Shown piece after piece: positions 60,780 through 64,000 of a stretch of 64,000 nucleotides of DNA. Both the position numbers and the translations under genes were made by a program. Within the stretch, counting starts at the first letter, position 1. Every line of letters starts with the position of its first letter. The notes beneath the pieces were generated by a model. The model did not search any database. It worked only from the letters and a program-made list of their open reading frames with translations, and was not told the DNA's origin. The stretch covers positions 4,437,501 through 4,501,500 of the forward strand of contig NZ_JAUCEU010000007.1 in NCBI RefSeq assembly GCF_030348765.1. Reading direction: 5' to 3'. The stretch is from Neobacillus sp. CF12. GTDB taxonomy: Bacteria > Bacillota > Bacilli > Bacillales > Cytobacillaceae.

Positions 60780-61905
60780 CCGTCTTAACAAGTTAAAAGA
60801 AGAAATGGATCAGTTTATTTCTCCCGTTCCTTTTTTTACAGAAGATGATAAAAGAGCGATAAGAAGCAAAATTAGAGACTCAGCGGTTTCAAAAAAGAAG
60901 GAAAATCGACTAGCCCCAATAATCATGTCCTTTGCTGCTGTTGCGGTATTCTTTTTCCTCATAGGAGGATTTATGGGTAACCAGCTTGGTTTAAACTCTA
61001 GTGAGAGCAAGATTGCTCAAAAAGGTGAACTCATCACTTTACCTCCTAAAGGAATCGTAGTTAAATTTGATCCTAAAAGATTACAAGAGGGAGTTCAATA
61101 TGGCAGCTTAACGGTGGAGTCGGTTTCACCAAGTGTCAGATATTTTCCAGAATCGCCGTTTCAAGCACTGTTTACAGGAAATGTTACCTTGTCAGGTATA
61201 TTTGTTTATCCAAGTGAATCAGAAGATATCCTCTTCTACCCTGATGCCGACTCAGCAGCCATGCTTCCAGCACCTAAAGGAGTGAAAAGAAATCCGACCA
61301 TTATGTTTAGTAATTCGATGGAGAACAAAGAACAAATCCTTAATTTGCTGAAACTATCAGCAGGAGATAAGGTGACAGGCACCGTGTCCATTTCTTTTTA
61401 TCAAGTCGACTACCGGAAAACTGGAGAGCAGATTGATTATGCAGAGATCCTCGCTATTAATGGAACACAGTTGAAGGCTGCAGAAACAGGGAATACAGGC
61501 GTTTTGAATGATATTCCGATTACTTATGATATTATCCCTGAAGAATCCGTACCGATATATGAACATTTCTATAAAACGGGGGAAGAAGAAATCATAAGCA
61601 GAATGAACCCAGAGGGCATTTTCCGGATGTTCTGGCAGGCATTTGCACTAAATCATACTGTTACCATGTATGAATTGATGAATACGGATACGAAGAATGT
61701 CCCGGATTACCAAAAGTTTGTGGAGACCGACTACGAACAAAAAGCCAAAACATTGCAGGCTGAATTCGAAAAAATCAAAGCAAACCTCAATAACCTGAGC
61801 ATTGATATTGAAGGAGACAGCGCAAAAATTGGTGTAAAAGGCGAGCAAGAATATTTACTAAAAAGAGACAAATCAGGATTATGGAAATTAGAATGCTTCT
61901 TCTAA
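60772..61905 (+). CDS. Probable membrane anti-sigma factor (partner of the ECF sigma)
   Basis: 377 aa. A cytoplasmic N-terminus (MDNRLNKLKEEMDQFISPVP) is followed by one membrane segment (IIMSFAAVAVFFFLIGGFMG, about residues 46-65) and a large extracellular part without a recognised domain. Topology and position after an ECF sigma gene support an anti-sigma role. The zinc-binding HxxxCxxC motif of many anti-sigmas is absent. Start ATG overlaps the sigma gene; a dispersed GGTGACAGGCACC motif lies inside the coding sequence. Confidence 0.75.
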   Translation: MDNRLNKLKEEMDQFISPVPFFTEDDKRAIRSKIRDSAVSKKKENRLAPIIMSFAAVAVFFFLIGGFMGNQLGLNSSESKIAQKGELITLPPKGIVVKFDPKRLQEGVQYGSLTVESVSPSVRYFPESPFQALFTGNVTLSGIFVYPSESEDILFYPDADSAAMLPAPKGVKRNPTIMFSNSMENKEQILNLLKLSAGDKVTGTVSISFYQVDYRKTGEQIDYAEILAINGTQLKAAETGNTGVLNDIPITYDIIPEESVPIYEHFYKTGEEEIISRMNPEGIFRMFWQAFALNHTVTMYELMNTDTKNVPDYQKFVETDYEQKAKTLQAEFEKIKANLNNLSIDIEGDSAKIGVKGEQEYLLKRDKSGLWKLECFF

Positions 61906-61951
61906 TGGTGGTGCCTGTCACCGCTCGTGGACACTGTCCACCCCATATGGA

Positions 61952-61996
61952 CACTTAGGGCAGCTGATCTTTTTAGATCGGTTGCTTTTTTTTTTT
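61952..61996 (+). terminator. Terminator after the sigma/anti-sigma genes
   Basis: GCAGCTGATC-TTTTTA-GATCGGTTGC followed by about 14 T residues. Confidence 0.85.
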
Positions 61997-62048
61997 TTTA
62001 TATTGCTGGTTAAAGTGGAAAAGCTATGGTAAAAGGAGGCGTTTGTTT

Positions 62049-62204
62049 ATGAAGTTGAAAAAGTTATTAATGATGTTGCTTTTAAGTTTGTCCTTTTTCT
62101 CGATTACGGGTTGTGGGAATGATGAGGAACCTGAGGAAGGGGAAAAGATTGAAGATGTGGAAGAAGAGGATGAAATCGGCGATGGCGAGGTAGATGATGA
62201 GTAG
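62049..62204 (+). CDS. Small acidic lipoprotein, 51 aa
   Basis: ATG after AAAAGGAGG. It has a lipoprotein signal (MKLKKLLMMLLLSLSFFSIT then GC, lipobox ITGC, C21) and then a tail of about 30 residues that is almost entirely Glu/Asp (NDEEPEEGEKIEDVEEEDEI). Function unknown. Below normal ORF length cut-offs but with a clear start, signal and downstream terminator. Confidence 0.8.
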   Translation: MKLKKLLMMLLLSLSFFSITGCGNDEEPEEGEKIEDVEEEDEIGDGEVDDE

Positions 62205-62238
62205 GGTTTAACCCTTTCTCATAATCACCACAAAATAG

Positions 62239-62272
62239 AAAGGAGTGCCTTTATCGGCACTCCTTTGCTTTA
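62239..62272. terminator. Terminator between the lipoprotein and aldo-keto reductase genes
   Basis: AAAGGAGTGCC-TTTATC-GGCACTCCTTT, an 11-bp stem usable on both strands. Confidence 0.85.
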
Positions 62273-62284
62273 TAAAAGTATACT

Positions 62285-63202
62285 TTAAGGCAAAATATTC
62301 CCAGCTGCACGATAGATACTGTACCACTCTTCACGTGTTAACTGAATCTCACTTGCCTTGCAACAATCCTTTAACCTGTCCACATTCATCGTACCAATAA
62401 CCGGTTGCATGTTGGCTGGATGACGAAGCAGCCACGCGATGGCGATGGTTGTATTGCTCACTTCATACTTCGCAGCGATTTCATCGATCTGCTGATTCAA
62501 TTCAGGAAACTTTTCGTTCCCAAGGAACACGCCTTCAAAGAATCCATATTGGAAAGGCGACCAAGGCTGAATCGTGATATCGTTCAGTCTGCAAAAATCT
62601 AGCACGCTGCCATCACGGTTAATCGCTGAATCATTCACCATGTTTACATTGATTCCATTGGAAATCATGTTGGCATTCGTAATACTTAGTTGCAGCTGGT
62701 TGGCTACAAGTGGTTGCTTTACATTTTTCTGCAGCAGCTGAATTTGCATTGGATTCTGGTTAGAAACACCAAAATGACGTACTTTTCCTGAACTTTCAAG
62801 TTTATCGAATGCCTCTGCAACTTCTTCTGGCTCCACGAGGGCATCCGGACGGTGCAGGAGAAGCACATCAAGATATTCGGTATTTAGCCGTTTCAAAATT
62901 CCATCCACGGAATGTAAGATATGCTCTTTTGAAAAATCAAACATCCCCTTGCGAATACCACATTTTGATTGCAGGATGATCTTTTCACGAATTTCAGCAT
63001 TCATATGTATAGCATCTGCAAAAATTTCCTCACAAGCTCCGCCACCATATATGTCCGCATGGTCGAAGAAGTTCGCCCCTTGCTCTAATGCCGATTGAAC
63101 AAAGGTTTCCGCTTCGCTCTTTTCAAGCGAATTTATCCGCATACAGCCGACCGCAACCACTGGCACTTCTAATGTGCTGCTTCCTAATTTTATTGTTCTC
63201 AA
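62285..63202 (-). CDS. Aldo/keto reductase (YcsN-like)
   Basis: NADPH-dependent (beta/alpha)8 oxidoreductase, 305 aa. The catalytic Asp/Tyr/Lys/His set is suggested by NFFDHADIYGGGACEEIFAD, LQSKCGIR and VLLLHRPDALVEPEEVAEAF; the C-terminal cofactor site includes PVIGTMNVDRLKD. I choose a TTG start (RTIKLGSSTLEVPVVAVG) nine nt after GGAGGGA; an in-frame ATG 15 codons upstream would include the RBS. The substrate is unknown. Confidence 0.9.
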   Translation of the reverse strand: MRTIKLGSSTLEVPVVAVGCMRINSLEKSEAETFVQSALEQGANFFDHADIYGGGACEEIFADAIHMNAEIREKIILQSKCGIRKGMFDFSKEHILHSVDGILKRLNTEYLDVLLLHRPDALVEPEEVAEAFDKLESSGKVRHFGVSNQNPMQIQLLQKNVKQPLVANQLQLSITNANMISNGINVNMVNDSAINRDGSVLDFCRLNDITIQPWSPFQYGFFEGVFLGNEKFPELNQQIDEIAAKYEVSNTTIAIAWLLRHPANMQPVIGTMNVDRLKDCCKASEIQLTREEWYSIYRAAGNILP

Positions 63203-63406
63203 CGTCTTGTCCCTCCAATTTAGTGGATTTTCCACCATTATTAACAACTATGGATATCATTACCTATTTTGACACATTAGCAGGTTAGTATCAAAATTTC
63301 CGAATTGCTACTATTCCCATGTACTAGAGTCTAGTAATAGTTAAGTGCTATAATAGATTATTCCAAAATACGAAAAATTGTAAGGGTTTTCCCGGAAGGG
63401 GGTAAC

Positions 63407-64000
63407 ATGCTTTTCTCATTACGCAATCGTTTATTACTTATTTTTACATGTTTGTTAACGATTCCATTTATTATATTATCATTGATTATTCCTAGCTTTT
63501 TTACGTCTGTTATTCGAGAACAGACGCAAGAGTTGACCATAGAAATGATGGACCAGTTTTCACTTTATGTTGATTCCATCTCTACCCAGGCAGAGGATTT
63601 GGGCAAGCAAGTGCTTGTAGACCAGACCACGCAGGAATGGATTCGATTAAATAGACAAGGTGCGGAGAAGAAAGAAATCGATGCATTGATGAATCAACTT
63701 AAACAGGGATTATCCTCGATCATGATTAACAATTCTAATGCGATGTCGATTTCGGTGCTGCTGGATGATGGGACCGGTACTTGGGGTGTTCATTCCTCAC
63801 TTCATGAAACCGATTGGTATCAGGACTTTACCCAGCATAATCGGGACTATGTTAAGTCACATTTAGATCCATTTCAGCAAAGTCATGAAATGCAGCAAAA
63901 GAAGATTAATAGCTATATTTTGCCCCTCATTGATACGAATACGATGATAGCAGCAGGAGTCATTAAGGTGAATTTCCCTTCTGCTTTACTAGAAACGGCC
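63407..64000 (+). CDS. Sensor histidine kinase, N-terminal part (YesM-like; cut by window edge)
   Basis: ATG after GAAGGGGG opens a frame of 198 codons without a stop to the window end. It begins MLFSLRNRLLLIFTCLLTIP with a membrane segment, followed by a Cache-like extracellular region (FFTSVIREQTQELTIEMMDQ; SISVLLDDGTGTWGVH; DWYQDFTQHNRDYV). The layout is that of YesM-type two-component kinases. The kinase domain lies outside the window, so the call is provisional. Confidence 0.7.
   Translation, partial: MLFSLRNRLLLIFTCLLTIPFIILSLIIPSFFTSVIREQTQELTIEMMDQFSLYVDSISTQAEDLGKQVLVDQTTQEWIRLNRQGAEKKEIDALMNQLKQGLSSIMINNSNAMSISVLLDDGTGTWGVHSSLHETDWYQDFTQHNRDYVKSHLDPFQQSHEMQQKKINSYILPLIDTNTMIAAGVIKVNFPSALLETA

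Overview
The window is a chromosomal segment of a low-GC, spore-forming Bacillaceae-type Firmicute. The evidence is the rRNA/tRNA sequences, AGGAGG-type ribosome binding sites, frequent TTG/GTG starts, a Spo0E-like protein, a YvrJ protein, a PerR-type box upstream of ahpC, and an LPxTG-like wall anchor. Genus cannot be fixed from this sequence; Neobacillus, Mesobacillus or Bacillus would all fit.

Layout. 1-3.4 kb: 3' half of a 23S rRNA, a 5S rRNA and 17 tRNA genes. 3.5-8.2 kb (minus strand): a BCCT betaine-type transporter, an unknown protein, and ahpC-ahpF. 8.5-22 kb: a LacI-type regulator divergent from a nine-gene operon in the same order as E. coli ycjMNOPQRSTU: GH13_18 phosphorylase, ABC binding protein, two permeases, zinc-type dehydrogenase, epimerase, Gfo/Idh/MocA dehydrogenase, GH65 phosphorylase, beta-phosphoglucomutase. 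A glycerate kinase gene follows. Four identical 14-bp imperfect palindromes precede the operon. The most economical reading is import and phosphorolysis of glucosylglycerate-like alpha-glucosides, with both halves (glucose-1-P and glycerate) sent to glycolysis.

22.8-25.2 kb: a carboxynorspermidine/carboxyspermidine pathway pair flanked by two copies of a palindromic repeat. 26-32.4 kb: a wall-anchored LRR/FN3 protein, a LysM-3D protein and a polar amino-acid ABC importer. 32.6-43 kb: metabolic and regulatory genes mixed with broken genes: a DUF2207-type gene with two lesions and two small membrane-protein genes with single frameshifts. 41.9-49.3 kb: three dispersed DoxX paralogues, each with the same ~130-bp leader, surrounding a diguanylate cyclase, two unusual secreted acidic/Ala-rich repeat proteins and a CynX-type transporter.

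49.3-53.3 kb: glcD-glcF with a CdaR-type regulator. 53.4-58.6 kb: a MurNAc recycling operon (HAD phosphatase, murQ, murR, murP, mupG) with three copies of a TGAAAT-N3-ATTTCA operator-like site at its two promoters. 58.8-64 kb: an AmiS/UreI channel with a probable frameshifted start, an acidic unknown protein, an ECF sigma/anti-sigma pair behind an ECF-type promoter, a small lipoprotein, an aldo-keto reductase and the start of a sensor kinase cut by the window edge.

All functional calls come from reading motifs and gene order. No database search was possible.
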